The notes under the pieces were generated by a model that was not told the DNA's origin, ran no database searches, and saw only the letters and a list, made by a program, of their open reading frames with translations. Below, piece by piece: positions 34,702 to 48,864 of a DNA stretch of 64,000 bases. The stretch is taken from contig JASXTE010000005.1 in NCBI GenBank assembly GCA_030280995.1, positions 23,938,001-24,002,000 on the forward strand. The letters run 5' to 3'. Numbering within the stretch: position 1 is the stretch's first letter; each line of letters opens with the position of its first letter. Position numbers and translations under genes: made by a program. This stretch comes from Hemileia vastatrix. Its lineage: Eukaryota > Basidiomycota > Pucciniomycetes > Pucciniales > Zaghouaniaceae.

Positions 34702-36370
34702 TTATTTCTGCTTGAATTTCTTCATAAGGGTAGGCAAATTCAATATCTTATTTTCAGAAATCCACTTATCAAATTCACTTGATTTACCCTTAAATCTCAA
34801 CAAATACTCAGTAACCTTCTCCTTAGTCAGGGTTCTCTTCTTGAGTATTTTTTCAATCTCTACTTTCTCCACAGTTTCTTCAGGCTGCTTTTTAGGCCTT
34901 CATCTTCTCTTGGGAAATAATACAGGATCATTTGAATGGTAAGGTTTTATCAACTTTATAGGAAGTACATGATGTTTCCTATCAAATGGAGCATATAATA
35001 TTACTTCCACAGCATTGTTGCCAACCATTCTTTTCACTACAAAAGGTCCCACAAAAGGGTCTTTTAATTTAACATTACTCTGTAAGTTAAAATGTAGTGT
35101 AGAAATTAAGGCCTCATCCCCTTTCTTGAATTTAGTCTCTTTATGGGACTTATCCCACCTTTTCTTTTCATATTCAAATGCTTTATTAATGACTTTCTCA
35201 GCATGTTTTCTAGACAATTGCTGCATATGAATGAAAGGTTTTGTACCAGGATGTATGTCCAACTTAGGTAACTTGTTTAACAGGTTAAACAGGGTATTTG
35301 GGACATAACCAGGCCACAATTTAAAAGGCTTCTTCTCAGTCACAGAATGTTTTGTGCTCTCATAGGCAAACTCAAGGCCAGGAATTAGAGTTACCCAGTC
35401 ATGTGTGAGTTTGTCACTATCTTTGTACTCTAAACCAAAGGCACAATATCTTCTGATCATGTACTCCAGAGTTTGAATCATCCTCTCAGCCAACCCATCA
35501 GTTTGGGGGTGGTGTGCAGTAGATAATTTTAATTGGCACCATTGAGACATCCATTAATGATGTCCGAAATTCATAGGTGAGTTTTGGATCTCTATCTGAG
35601 ATAATGGATTTGGGGAACTCAGAAGTATTCATCATTTGAGTCAACCAAATAAGAGCCAGATCTTTAGCAGATAATTCTTTATGGGTAGGGATGAACTTAC
35701 ACATTTTTGTCAGTCTGTTCACTATCACCCAAAAGGAATTGAAGCTTTCTTTTCCTGCTATAGGCAATCCAGTTACAAATTCCATGTTGATTATCTCCCA
35801 TGGTGTTTTAGGCTGCGCAATCTGTTGCAACAACCCAGCCCTTTTTCCTGTCAATCTTTTAGATTTCTGGCAGGAATAATATGTTTCAATGTACTTTTGA
35901 ACATCTTCTTTCATGTTAATCCACCAAGCTGTGTTCTTGACTCTGGTCAATTTTTTGTGCAGATCAAAATGTCCTTCCAATATATCATCATGACATATAC
36001 TCAAAATCAACTCTTTCATTGAAGGAGGTATTACAATTACATTACCCAATTGTTTTCTGTAATATATATATCCATCTTCAATAGTAAACTTACTATTTTC
36101 CAAGGAATTTTTATACTTCTGAGGAAGTGTATTTATCAAAGCACTCACTGAAGCATTAGAAGGGTCATTCAAAATTGTAGCAAGTTTTGCTAAATCCTTA
36201 TCAGCTGCATAATTCTCCAATGTGGTCTGCATAAACTCATCCTCAAGGTCCACAATATAAATGCAAAAAATATGATTAACCTCTATGTCAGGGAAATAAG
36301 CAGGGCTATCATGGTCATTGGGAAGGGTAATTCTGGAAAATAGGTCCACATTAAAATTTAATGCACCTTC
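34702..36370 (-). pseudogene. Element 2 integrase and chromodomain
   Basis: Frames 35498-36349 and 34900-35550, plus a tail to TAA 34702. The RNase H end (VDLFSR) abuts the solo LTR. Zinc finger: HDDILEGH is kept, but the first Cys of CxxC is Tyr (YYSC). In the core the first catalytic Asp is Glu (IINMEFV); SDRDP and DGLAERM remain. A frameshift near 35530 and a stop near 34900 precede the chromodomain (VEKVEIEKILKKRTL, FDKWISENK). It cannot integrate. Confidence 0.88.
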
Positions 36371-37547
36371 TGTCAGTACAGTCTAGTATATAAGTATGAT
36401 ATAATAGTGTTATTTTATGGTCCTACTACTTATTAATAAATGATTTAGTGATTAAACCTCAGGGGAAGACTAATAGAATAGTTATACTCAAATTAAACTC
36501 ACAATACTTGGATTTAAATGCGTGCTAGTGGTGGAAAATAGAAGAATAAAATATAGTTATAGCTTTTATAAAGATAATATCAATTTATAAGGGCTTTATA
36601 ATATATTTCTGAATGTTAATAATTGTATTGTAGTGTTTTCTTGAAGTGTAGTAATTGAATGATGATAATAAACCATCAAAATCCCTCCTTACTTATACCC
36701 AAATCCACTGGAGTGCACAGACCTTCAATCCAGATGATGTCACTGCTATCCCCGGCAATTACAGCACTGTGAGGGCCCATCACCTCCCCATCGCTTCCAC
36801 TTCAAGCAGTTTCAACACCCAGACCTCCAGTAAGGACCCTCCATCACTATTAATAATAACACAGAGTCATACCATAAATAGAAATCCCAGATAAAAGCGG
36901 ATACCATAAAGAAACAGGTAAAATAAATGATCAAAAAGAGATTTAATGAAACTAAAAGCATATAAAGGAAACAAATAAAATGTCCAAGCCCCCAATAACA
37001 TCCCCAAGCATCCACATTAACCCAAAAACATCTTTCCAACCCATAAATCCGTGAATAACCATCCAAGGAAGTAATTTTAGTTGTCCAAACTGGGTGTATG
37101 CGCCTGATATAGGTGTCTATGCTTCTGTAGGCGTTGTGAGTCCACTGATTTCGTCCATATGACCTAAAATAAGCAGAAAAACAAAGGTTATAGGCTATTA
37201 AGGGGCTAAAACCCACTTATATACCTAAATATACATAATATACTGCATATTTCACTGAATATGAGATTTATGTATACATATAAGCTTATGTATGTCAATA
37301 ATTACTTCATATCACTTAAGATAAGTATATTATGACTCCATTAACACCTTAATAAGTATTATTAGGCCATGGATAAGCTATTTAAACTATTTTAAATTAT
37401 ATAATAGAATAATAATTATATATATATATAATAAAATAATATATATTATTATTTTAACCTTATTTTTAAGATATAAGCTTTATCTAATTAAGGTTATCTT
37501 ATTTTAAGCATAAGAAATACTCAGTCCTAAGGATATTTAGGCTGACA
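36371..37547 (-). repeat. Solo LTR of the element 1 subfamily inserted in element 2 pol
   Basis: 1177 bp, TGTCAGTACAGTC...TTAGGCTGACA, with a perfect 5-bp target duplication CCTTC at 36366-36370 and 37548-37552. Almost identical to the LTRs of element 1, hence recent. Removing it rejoins the RNase H frame of element 2. A product of LTR-LTR recombination. Confidence 0.95.
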
Positions 37548-37552
37548 CCTTC

Positions 37553-38722
37553 TCTATGGGTAATAGTCATCCTTACTCTATATTTTTGTACAGCTAGTTT
37601 CCATCTAAACATGTGCCTATTAGGTGTTTTCATGTTCAGAAGAGACTTTACTGCACTGCAATCTGTAATAAGCTCAAATTTCTGGTCCTACAGATAATAA
37701 TGTAGCTTTTTCAGGGCCCAAACCACAGCCAGTCATTCCAACTGAGTTGCACCATACCTTAAATCACTCTTCCTCAAGGTTCTGGATATATAACAGATTA
37801 CCACCTCAGATAACTTATCATCAATTATCTGTTTTTGTTGTAGAGCAGCACCCAATCCAGTAAAATTTGCATCTGAATACAAGATAAATGGAAAGCTGAA
37901 GTCTTGTAGACCTGGTATAGGTGCTGACATTAGACATTCTTTAAGTCTACTAAAAGCATGCTGCCTCTCATTGTTCCAAATGAAAGCTTCATCTTTTCTT
38001 ATCAATGCTGTTAAAGGAGCTTCAATTGATTAGTATTTTTTAATGTATTGTCTTTAATACCCACACATACCCAAGAAGCTTTGGAAATCCTTAACATTTT
38101 TAGTAATATCAATTTTCTTGATTGCTGCTACCTTATTCTGGTCAACACATATTTTTAGTCCAGACACAACATGTCCCAGTACTTTCAGTGAATGAAATAC
38201 AAACTTGCACTTCTTCAAGGTAATTGTCATATTGATTTCATCCATCTTCTGAAATACTCTCTCAAAGTAACTCATATTTTCATCATATGACTTTGAAAAA
38301 ACAATAATATCATCAATGTACACCAAAATCCATCCTTCTACCATTTAATTATGGAATACTTGGTCCATAAGCCTCTGAAATAAAGAGGGAGAATTTTTTG
38401 GTCCAAAAGGCATTTTGACATATTTATATATCACCATATGGGTAGTTATTAAAAAGAAATTCTGAGAATCTTGCTCTACTTTAATTTGTTGGTAACATTT
38501 ATTTCCATCTAGACAGGATATATATTTGGCACCTTGAAATGTGGCATGTATAGAGGCTATCCTTGGTAAGGGGTAAATATCATTCACTTTGAATGTATTT
38601 AAAGCTCTATAATCACCACATAGTCTTACTTTATCCTTTTCATAGGAAGTCAGCACAGATGAAATCACACCATGTTTTGGTGTGGTGTCAACTTCCTCAA
38701 AAATATACATCTTCAGAAACAT
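37553..38722 (-). pseudogene. Element 2 RT and RNase H
   Basis: Frames 38345-38722, 38054-38344 and 37733-38005. RT motifs: LCGDYRALNTFKVNDIYPLP, YISCLDGNKCYQQ, VKMPFGPKNSPS and active site LVYIDDIIVFSKSY (intact). RNase H: LYSDANFTGLGAALQQ, TLRKSDLRYGATQLE. Stops split the domains. Closest relatives in the window are elements 1 and 3. Confidence 0.88.
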
Positions 38723-38779
38723 TTTTATGTTATCCTCAATATCTTTTCTTTTAGATGGAGAGGTAGAGTAAGGTTTTTT

Positions 38780-39880
38780 CTACAGGATCTCTGGAATATC
38801 ATCAAGGTCACAGCTCAAGGAAATTTTCATCTCATGATCTGCTACCAATCCCAACTCATGTGATCCATGAGCAAAAGCCATTGGATAAGACTGTATCAAG
38901 TCCAAAATCAGCTGTTTCTCATTCTGAGACAGTTGGGGACTGAAAGAAGAATTGGAAATTTCTTTCTCCAACTCAAGGGGTTCAGAAGTATTCTTCCCCT
39001 TTCTCCATTTTTCACTATTGTTTTCAATGGAAAGGATAGAATTTTCAGAGCTCATCTTGAATTTCCTCCTCCCATTTACTCCAATTGTGAAGCAATTATT
39101 TGCAGGATCCAGTTTTACTCCAAACCTGGTCAATAGTTCATTACCAATTATGAACCAATCACTTCAATGATCATTGTACATTACCACAAACTCACACACT
39201 GCTCTGAAATATCCTTTATTGTATTTAAAGAATACAGGTGTAGTTTATTTGCCTATAGGACATAGTACAGAACCAAAACCTCTTCAATTCTTAGATTTTA
39301 CTGGCTCTAGTTTGTCTAAGTACTTACTATCTAGTCTCTGAAAGGTATTAACAGATACTACACTCCCAGAAGCCCCTGTATTCAATACAACATTTACTTC
39401 CTTGCCACATATTATAATAGTTGCCCTTATAGGAGTTACTTTGTAAGGATGTTGACTCACATCTTTTATTATTTCAGCTTCCTCTATGGAAGTTAAAGAT
39501 GGGTCCATGGAGGGCATAGCATGATCAAAGAGAATAATGTCTTGTTCCAACACATATACCTCATTTTCAACATCACTGTAAGAAATTTTACTTTTGCAAT
39601 CCTCACTTGTATCCTCCACATCCTCCTCTTGGGGCTCAGTATCAGATTCAGAAGGCTTCTCAATAACATTTATCCTTTTCTTACAGGTATGACCTTTCAC
39701 CCAAGGTTCACTAAATTTATAGCAAGTATTATTTTCATGTTTCTTAGGTGCAAGAGGAGCAATAGATTTCTTCCACTCTACAGGTACCTTAGTAGTATTG
39801 TGTACAGGTTTCACAACATCATTACTCATCTTATAATTGCTGTACCTTGGTTCAATTTTGTGGTTCAATAATATCTAATT
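38780..39880 (-). pseudogene. Element 2 nucleocapsid and protease region
   Basis: Frames 39284-39868 and 38780-39133. The zinc knuckle has lost a Cys (CYKFSEPWVKGHTC), and the protease motif reads VVLNTGASGSVVS, so the catalytic Asp is now Asn. The second frame carries the downstream region (RFGVKLDPANNCFTIGVNG, HGSHELGLVADHEMKIS). Between them, at about 39140-39280, the frame is broken. Confidence 0.82.
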
Positions 39881-40075
39881 GCATATATTGATAAATCCAA
39901 AAGTGTCCCTTATGGTGTAAGTTCTGGAAAAAATAATATCCCTTACAGAGATAGGTAATTTTTATATCATTTTTTCCTTACACTCATCATAATCCATCTT
40001 AGGGTCCATAGCTTTAATGATTTTTATTAGATCCATCAAATGACCATAGGTTTCTCACCTATCCCTGGATTATAC

Positions 40076-41173
40076 CTAGTTTTTTTCATACATCCTCTGT
40101 TGGGTTATCCTGAATTTAGAGCCACCAAATTGTCTCTCAATTAGTGTCTTCAATTTTATCCAGGAATAGTTTATACCATCACTCAACACAGACTCAAACC
40201 ATAACAAAGCTACATCTTTAAATAAGGATATCAATTTAGATGTTATTTTTTCATCAGGTAGTTTGTATGAAAACTGCAGGTTATAAATTCTTTGAATGAA
40301 TCGCTTCCAGTCAGATTTTACATCACCATCAAAGGAAGGGTATTGGTCCAGTTTGGGCTGATTCTTCTGGATTGTCCTGGCTTCTTTAACCTGAGGAATA
40401 TTAAGTAATTCACTTAATTTTGCTAAGTGATCATGTATCTCATCTTTTTCTGATTTATGGCTTACAGAGCCTTTGGAAGAAATATTATCATTCAACTGTT
40501 CTATGATAGGTTTCTTATAAGATTTCTTCATGTACTTGTCAATTCTATCAGTATAAGCTGTTGCATCATTCTTGAGTTCCAGGTTAGTGTCTTTCAAAAT
40601 ATTTACCACTTCAACTTCTAGAGCTTTTACTCTCTCTTATAGTACAGTAAGTTGGCTCAGTGAATTATTAACACTTGCAAATGACAGTTTTACCCTTGCT
40701 TCCATTGTAACCATTGAACTGTGGAATTTATCCAATTTATTGTTTAAATTCTCTAATTCAGATGTCAAGACTTTATTTTAATTTTTCAAACCAATATTTT
40801 CCTGCTCCAATTTCTTCAATTGTTCCACTGTCATGTTCATTGTCTTTGCATATGATACTAAAAATTCATCCATATTATGATGTGACTCATAGTTGAATTT
40901 CTCCAGATGTTCAATTCTACTTAAGAGTTTATGCATAATCTTTGATTGAGTAGGATGTTCTTTTAAAAATTTTACAAGCATTTCATCATTTATGTCAGAG
41001 TATTTATCATTTAACTCAGAAGGAAACACAAGCTTTTCTTCTTTAATGTCAATAATTTTTTCTTTATCAATATAACTGTTTATTTCATTATTAAAGGAAA
41101 GATTTAGATCATTATTTTCAAATGAATACCCCTTCAATTCAGTAGTAATCTTATCCATCACCTCCTCCTCCAA
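40076..41173 (-). pseudogene. Element 2 gag
   Basis: Frame 40778-41173 (MEEEVMDKITTELKGYSFEN) is acidic and ends in a coiled coil (MTVEQLKKLEQENIGL). Frame 40076-40609 carries the gag domain (DQYPSFDGDVKSDWKRFIQR, SKFRITQQRMYEK). Stops lie between and after; 39881-40075 continues the gag domain with more breaks. Confidence 0.82.
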
Positions 41174-41221
41174 CTCATTACCTATAAACCATTAATTGTT
41201 GGTGAGGTAATGCATTACTTA

Positions 41222-41722
41222 CCAAGGCCTTACTCCACCTCCCCTTGCCTATCTTCCCCTTCCTCTGTAAGGATGATTGCTGCCCTTATGAGGTGCCGCT
41301 GACTGGTAGATGTTGTAATTCTGGGAGTACCAATCCCATTTCCACTTGCTTAATGTTATCATTTGCTCCTCTTGAGGAGTGGCTATGTTGGATGGTGGAA
41401 CTGGATTTTTAGGAGCTGGGACCACTGAGGTGGGTTGCACTTTTAATGTGATTAATGGTTGGTTGATGTCCATAAAGCCCTGATCTGATCTCTTCTCTAA
41501 GGTGTTGAGCTGATGTTATAGAGTGACATACTTTTCCTGCAGCACATTTTGCTGTTGGAGTAGGAGTTGTAACTTCTCTGGTAAAGTGCTCTTTCCTTTT
41601 TTCATTGATATTGAGCTGAGGAGCTTGTCCTTTTCTTCCACAGTCATTGGAGGAGCTATTGTGGAGGTGATGGTAGGTGTGCTTGGGATGGTTTGGTCTA
41701 CCATTATTATGTCCTGGGTCAT
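41222..41722 (-). pseudogene. Element 2 gag leader reading frame
   Basis: Frames 41516-41722 and 41249-41473 in one phase, separated by a single TAA near 41517: MTQDIIMVDQTIPSTPTITS, VEEKDKLLSSISMKKGKS, SKWKWDWYSQNYN, HPYRGRGR. This corresponds to the +1 overlapping frame of element 1, not to its main gag frame, which here has several stops. A GGTAAGT lies at the downstream border, as in elements 1 and 3. Confidence 0.55.
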
Positions 41723-41759
41723 AATTAATATTAGCTCTAGCTCTTAGACCATAGTTTTT

Positions 41760-42407
41760 TATGGGTAATCATTTATGCTTACCTTATCATTGTGTAATTC
41801 ACTCATTATTGATGCATGTTTAAAAATTAATAAATAAAAAGACTGTAATATTTATTGGTTTTTAATGAATATATCACTATTCAAAGCAATATTGCTTACT
41901 TAATAGGATTATAAAGTGCCTCAAAAATTCAAATTTGCTTTTATAATGCGGGTCATTTTTACATGGACAGATCCACCAAAAGGTAGAAAGTGACAAAGAT
42001 TTAATATATTAATTATTATATAAAATAAAACAAATTGTTAGTCTTTATTATATTAAAAACAATTATTTAAATTTATAGAATTATAAATTTATTGATCTTT
42101 AATAAAAGAATCAAAATATTAGTTATTGTAATACTAGTTTTATTTATCTGCAAAGTGCGCAATTTTAATTGGTCTTTGTCAGATCTTTTACTAAGAGTTA
42201 TAATCAATTAGTAGTAATATGGTGTGGTATTTTATAGTTCACACTCTTATATATATAGGGCTTATTTTTCTGTTTTAATCAAAATATATAATGTGATACA
42301 CTCTGTAAACAATCCAATTTATATTGGGATTGTTTATAATACAGTAATACTAGAATGAGTTTTACTTACTGGAGTAGATCAAAACAATTCTAGAGGAAAG
42401 AACACCA
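41760..42407 (-). other. 5' untranslated region of element 2 with primer-binding region
   Basis: No protein frame. Near 41800 the element strand has ATGAGTGAATTACACAATGATAAGGTAAGC cut by a splice-donor-like GTAAGC after eight codons, at the place where elements 1 and 3 have MSAP... and GTAAGT. At 42393-42410 the strand reads ATTGGTGTTCTTTCCT next to the LTR. Confidence 0.5.
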
Positions 42408-42553
42408 ATTTCCAGGCTGAAGAATTAAGAAGTGCTCAGAAAGATTTTTGTCTAAAATATTTATGGTCCAGTATAAATATTAGTTGTCCACCAATTCAAT
42501 TTAAAGTAAAATATTATATCAACTCAAATATTAGTAACCTGTATATCAAGTAA
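42408..42553 (-). repeat. 5' LTR of element 2, fragment 1
   Basis: Matches the start of 33075-34588 (CAGGCTGAAGAAYTAARAAG). It ends at the insertion of element 3; AGTAA at 42549-42553 is the left target copy. Confidence 0.88.
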
Positions 42554-43730
42554 TGTCAGTGTGTGCTAGTATCTAAGTATGATTTAATAGTAAATATTAA
42601 TGGTAATACTACTTATTGATAAATGATTTAGTCATTAAACCTCAGGGGAAGACTAATAAAATAAATATTCTCAATACAAACTCACAATACTTGAATTTTT
42701 ATGCATGCTAGTGGTGGAAAATAGATCAATAAAATATAGTTATAGCTTATATAAAAATAATATTAATTTAAAAATTCTTTATAATATATTTAAATATGAT
42801 AATAATTGTTTTTAGTGTTTATTTGAAGTGTAGTAAGTAAGTGATATCCAATAACCTGTCAAATCCTCCCTTACTTATACCAAAATCCACTGGAGTACAC
42901 AGACCTCCAATCCAGATGATGTCAATGCTATCCCTGGAAATTACAGCACTGTGAGGGCCCATCACCTCCCCATGGCGTCCACTTCAAGAAGTTTCAACAT
43001 CCAGACCTCCAATAAGGACCCTCCATCACAATTAATGATACCACAGACCCATACCATAAATAGAATAAACAGATAAAAGCGGATACCATAAAGAAACAGG
43101 TAAAATAACTCATCCAAAGAGTATATAATGCAACCCAAAGTATATAAATGAACCAAATTAAATTTCTAAGCCCCTAATAACATCCCCAAGCATCCATATT
43201 AAACCAGTAATGATATCCCAACCCATAAATCTGTGAAAATCCATCAAAGGAAGCAGATTAAGTTGTCCAAACTGGATATATGTGCCTGAAATAGGTGTAT
43301 ATGCTTGTGTAGGCATTGTGAGTCCACTAAATACATCCATATTACCTAAAATAAGCAGAAAAATAAAGTTTATAGGCTATTGAGAGGTTAAAACCCACTT
43401 ATAGACCTAAATATACATAATATAACTACATATTTCACTGAATATGAGGTTTGTGTATACATATAAGCTTATGTTTGTCTATAATTACTTAATATCACTT
43501 AAGATAAGTATATTATGATTCCATAAACACCTTAATAAGTATCATTAGGCTATGGATAAGCTATTTAAGCTACTGTAAGTCATATAATAATATAATATTT
43601 ATATATATATGTATTATAACCATATATATAAGTATTTTAACCTTATTTTTAAGTTATAATCTTAATGTAATTAAGGTTATCTTATTTTAAACATAATAAT
43701 TACTTAGTCCTGGGGATACCTAGGCTGACA
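42554..43730 (-). repeat. 3' LTR of element 3
   Basis: TGTCAGTGTGTGCTAG...CTAGGCTGACA, 1177 bp, followed by the purine tract. It pairs with 51249-52425 and belongs to the CAGTGTGTG variant, shared more closely with the solo LTR at 21159 than with element 1. Confidence 0.93.
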
Positions 43731-43846
43731 CTCCCTCACCCAAAAAACCAATAATAAAAATGTTAAGACATTTTAATTAATAAGTAAGGAGTGAATAGAA
43801 AAATAATTTTAAAATTTCTATGATACATATACTGAATTAACCAGTA

Positions 43847-46800
43847 TTATTTGGATTTAAATTTTTTAAAGAGATTTTTAAGATCAGAGATTTCATTTTC
43901 TGGAATCCACTGGTCATATTCACTTGATTTATTTTTGAGCCTTAATAGATACTCAACTCCCTTTTCTTTTGTAAGGTGTCTCTTTTTAAGTATCTTTTAA
44001 ATTTCTGTCTTTTAAAATATTTATTCAGGTTGCTGTTTATGCCTTCCTGATCTTCTTGGAAATAGAGCAGTATCATTAGAATGGTATGGCTTTATAAGAG
44101 AAATAGAAAATACTGTATTTTTTCTATCATATGGTGCATATAGAATAAGTTCAACAGCATTGTTACCAACCAACTTTTTTAATAAAAATGGTCCCATGAA
44201 TGGATCCTTCAATTTAACATTACCATTTAAATCGAAATGTAGTGTAGAAATAAGGACTTCATCACCCTCTTTGAACATTTGTTCTTTATGGGCTATATCC
44301 CATCTTTTCTTCTCATACTAAAATGGCTTATTTATACATTCTTAAGCATGCTTTCTGCATAATTCTTTCATATGAAGAAAATATTTTTTACCTGGATGTA
44401 TATCCAATCTAGGTAATTTATTAAGAGTTTTAGCAGGGGTACTAGGTACATAACCCAACCATAACTCAAATAGCTTTTTGCCAGTGACAGAATGTACTGT
44501 ACTGTTGTATGCAAATTCTAAACCTGGGATACGGGTTACCCAATCATGCATGAATTCGTCATTGTCTTTAATGTAAAGACCAAAAGCACAATATCTTCTT
44601 ATCATATATTCTAAAGTTTGTATCATTATTTCTGCTAGCTGATCAGTTTGTGGATGGTGTGCTGTAGAAAGTTTTAATTGACACCCTGAAACATCCATAA
44701 GTGATGTCCAGAACTCAGAAGTAAATTTAGGATCACTTTCTGAGACTATTGCTTTGGGGAAACCTGCTATATTTAACATTTGTGTCCACCATAAAAAAGC
44801 TAATTCCTTTGCAGAAACCTCTTTGTGGGTAGGAATAAATTTACACATTATTGTAAATCTATCTACAATTACCCTGCAGGATTTATAACTCTTATGCCCT
44901 GCTATTGGAAACCCTGTTACAAATTCCATGTTAACTATTTCCCATGGAGCTTTTGGTTGCTCAAGTTGTTGTAATAAACCAGCTCTTTTGCCTGTTAATC
45001 TTTTAGATTTTTGGCAAGAATCACATGTCTCAACATATTTTTGAACATCATCAGACATGTTAATCCACAAAGCTGTATTTTTTACTCTTGTTAATGTTTT
45101 ATTGAAGTCAAAATGACCTGCTGATATATCATCATGACATATACTTAAAATTAACTCCTTCATTGAAGGGGGAATTACAATTACATTGCTTAATTTTTTC
45201 CTGTAATATATAAAACCATCCTCAATGGAAAATTTTCCTTTTTCTAATGCTTCTTTATACTTTTGAGGTAAAATTTTTATTAAAACACTCATTGAAGCAT
45301 TAGATGGATCATTTGATATTCTAGTAAGTTTGCTCAAGTCAGGATCTGAAGCATAATTATCAAGAATTGATTGCATAAATTCATCCTCAAGATCTACAAT
45401 ATAAATGCCATAAATGTTAATAATCTCTGTTTCAGGAACATAAGCAGGATTATCATCATTATTGGGTAGAGGTACTCTAGATAACAGATCTACATTAGAG
45501 TGTAAGGTTCCTGCTCTATGTGTAATAGTAATCCATCCTCTGTATTCTTGTACAGCTAATTTCCATCTAAACATATGTCTATTAGAATTTTTCATGTTTA
45601 AGAGTGACTTAACTGCACTACAGTCAGTTATTAACTCAAATTTTTTGTCTTCAAGGTACTAATGTAGCTTCTCAAGAGACCATACTACTGCCAAACATTC
45701 AATTTAAGTAGCACCATATTTCAATTCACTACTTCATAGAGTACGTGAAATATAGCAAATAAATACTTCTGAAATTTTCCCTTCAATAAGTTGTTTTTAA
45801 TGCAAAGCAGTACCCAAACCAATAAAAATTGCATCTGTATAAAATACAAAAGGCAATTGAAAATCTGGTAATCCCAAAATAGGAGCTGTCATCAAATATT
45901 CTTTCAACTTATCAAAAGCCTGTTGTCTTTCATTATTCCAAATGAAAGATTCTGATTTCTTTATCAGTGTGGTCAATGGTGCAGCAATTAATTGGTAGTT
46001 TTTTATATATTGTCTATATTAACCACACATACCAAAAAAAGATTGTACATCCTTTACATTTTAAGGAATTCCAATATTCTTGATTGCAGCCACCTTATTT
46101 TGGTCTACACATATTTGTAATCCAGATACAATATGACCAAGCACTTTTAAAGACTCAAACCCAAATTTACATTTTTTCAATGCAAGGGTCATTTTTATTT
46201 CATCCATTTTCTGAAATACCTTCTTAAAATGGATTAAGTGTTCATCATATGTCTTAGAGAACACTATGATGTCATCAATGTATACCATTAACCATCCCTC
46301 AATCATTTCATTATGGAATTTTATATCCATTAACTTCTGAAATACTGAAAGACCATTTTTTGGTCCAAATGGCATCCTGACATATTTATATATTCCCATA
46401 TGTGTTGTTATCAAAAAAAAGTTCTGTGAATTTATTTCTACAGGAATCTGATGGTACCCTTTATTTCCACCTAGGCAACTTATATACTTACACCTTTAAA
46501 GGTAGCATGTATAGAGGCAATCCTTGTAAAGGGATAAATATCATCTTATGTAAATGTATTTAATCCTCTATAATCACTGCTAAGTCTTGCTTTATCTTGT
46601 TCATAAGAAATTAGCACTGGTGATATTACACAATATTTTGGTGTGGTTTTAACCTTTTCAAGAATTTTCATTTTTAATAACATCTTAATATTATCCTCTA
46701 TGTCTTTCCTCTTCATTGGTGAAGCAGGGTATGGTTTCTTTTTAAGACTAGCAGGAATATTATCCATATCACAGGTTAAACTAATTTTCATCTCATGATC

Positions 46801-47520
46801 TTTTACAAGGCCAAGTTCATTGGTTCCATGTGAAAAAGCCATTGTAAATGTTTTAATTAAGTCCAAAATATTTTTTTCCTCATCTTCACTTATCTGAGTG
46901 CCAAATGATGCTTTTGAAATTTCTGTTTCCAGAAGTTCCATCTCATTGGATTCTCTTCCTTTGCACGGAATATTTATCACTGACTCAATGTGTAAGACCG
47001 TGTTAAAAGAATTTATTTTAAATTTCCTTTTACCATTCATGCCAATTGTAAAATTATTATTAGCAGGGTCTAATTTCACACCAAACCTATTCAGAATGTC
47101 ATTTCCAATGATAAAACAGTTAGTACAATTAGTATTATCCATTACCACAAAGTCACAAGTTACTCTAACATAACCATGTTGATGTTTAAGGAAAACAGCA
47201 GCTTTGTATCTACCAATTGGGTGTAGTACTGATAAAAAACCTCTCAAATTTTTACTTTGAAGGGGTTTAAGCTTTGACTTATAATCACTATCAATTTTCT
47301 GCAATGTATTTGTAGAAACAACAAAACCAGCAGCTCCTGTGTCCATTACTATATTTACATTTTCTCCAGAAATGATAGCTTGAACCCTCATAGGTGTCAT
47401 TTTTAAGTTATCAGCTTGTATATCCTTAATGATTTCAGCATCCTCAAAATTCATTAAAGATTCATTTGAGTCCATACTTAATATTGGATTTTCAAAGATG
47501 GACAAATCATCTTCCAACAT
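43847..47520 (-). pseudogene. Element 3 protease and pol
   Basis: Main frames: 46546-47520 (protease NIVMDTGAAGFVVS to the start of RT), 46061-46414 (RT active site MVYIDDIIVFSKTY), 44342-45595 (end of RNase H and integrase), 44021-44278, then chromodomain remnants to TAA 43847 (YDQWIPENE). In the integrase core both Asp motifs are altered (IVNMEFV, IVSESDP), while the Glu segment reads DQLAEIM. More than ten stops or frameshifts overall. Colinear with element 1. Confidence 0.9.
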
Positions 47521-48864
47521 ACAAACTTCATTTTCATCACTATATGAGATATTGCTGTCATAATCACTTGAATCTTTACTTTTTTCTGTTTCATTCTCAG
47601 ATTTTTGCTGATTTTCAACGATATTTATATTCTTCTCACATTTGTGACCTTTAAACCGAGGCTTATTACACTTATAATAAGTTTTAGTTTCATACTTTTT
47701 AGGTACTACAGGTGCAGTAGGTTTTTTCTGCTTCTCCTAAAGTGTTATTGAATTCTGATATTTCACAGGTTCATTATTTTGTTTATAAGTTGTATACCTT
47801 GCTTCATACTAATGGTTTAATAATATTTCATTAAAAATATTAATAAATTCAGAATATTCATTAACCATTATTGTTCTAGCTACAACAATGTCTCTGACAG
47901 ATATAGGTAATTTATATATTATCTTATCTTTCCATACGTTAGAATCCATATTTGGCTCAATGGCTTTTAATATTTTATTTAAATTCATTAAAAATACCAT
48001 AGGTTTGTCACCATTCAATGGATTATACCTAGTTTTCTCATATAATCTTTGCTGAGTGAACCTGAATTTAGAACCTCCAAATTGTTTTTCAATTAGTTGT
48101 TTCCATTCAGCCCAAGAGTAATCTTTACCCTCACTCAATACAGCTTCAAACCATAATAAAGCAACATCCTTAAATAGAGAAATTAATTTTGATTTTATTT
48201 CTTCATCTGGTAACTTATATGAGAATTTTAAGTTGTCAATTCTTTGAATTAAATTTTGCCAATCAGAGCTGGCTTTCTCATCATAAGTTGGGTACTGATC
48301 AGTCTTTTTCCAGTTCTTCTGATTTTATTTTGTTTCACTAATCTTAGGTAAATTCAATAACTAATTTAATCTGGATAAATGGTCTTGTATCTCCTCTTCC
48401 ACGGATTTGTGACTTACATTTGTTTTCTCAGACTTGACAGTACCACCAGATGGTTTTACTTGTGGTGGTATGGGAAATGATTTAGATTAATTTTTGCCAA
48501 TGAAAGGATTATAATTATAGTATGTATACTTATGATTATCCTGATTCATTAGTAGATTAGAAGTTTCAATCTCAACTTTAGTTAATCTTTGTAACAGATC
48601 AGAGACACTCTAATTTTTTTGTGCAAAAGATAACTTAGTTCTTTATTCAGATTTTAATAAATGTGCTTCATACAATTTTTCTGACTTACAGAATTTGTTT
48701 GAAAGTTCACTATATTTATTACTGAAAGAATCATATTTAAAAGTTAGAGCCAAGTGTTCATTCTCTAATACTTTATTTCTTGTTGCCAGTTGAGAAATGT
48801 TCAATGTCAAGGACGAAATTGTATCACTTGGGAGCTTAATTTTCTGCTCCTCACACTCAGTCAT
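47521..48864 (-). pseudogene. Element 3 gag, downstream part
   Basis: The knuckle region is degraded (YYKCNKPRFKGHKC, first Cys lost). Frame 47809-48138 holds the gag domain end (DYSWAEWKQLIEKQFGGSKF), and 48643-48864 the coiled coil (SLTLNISQLATRNKVLENEH). The frame then runs into the 768-bp insertion at 48865. Confidence 0.85.
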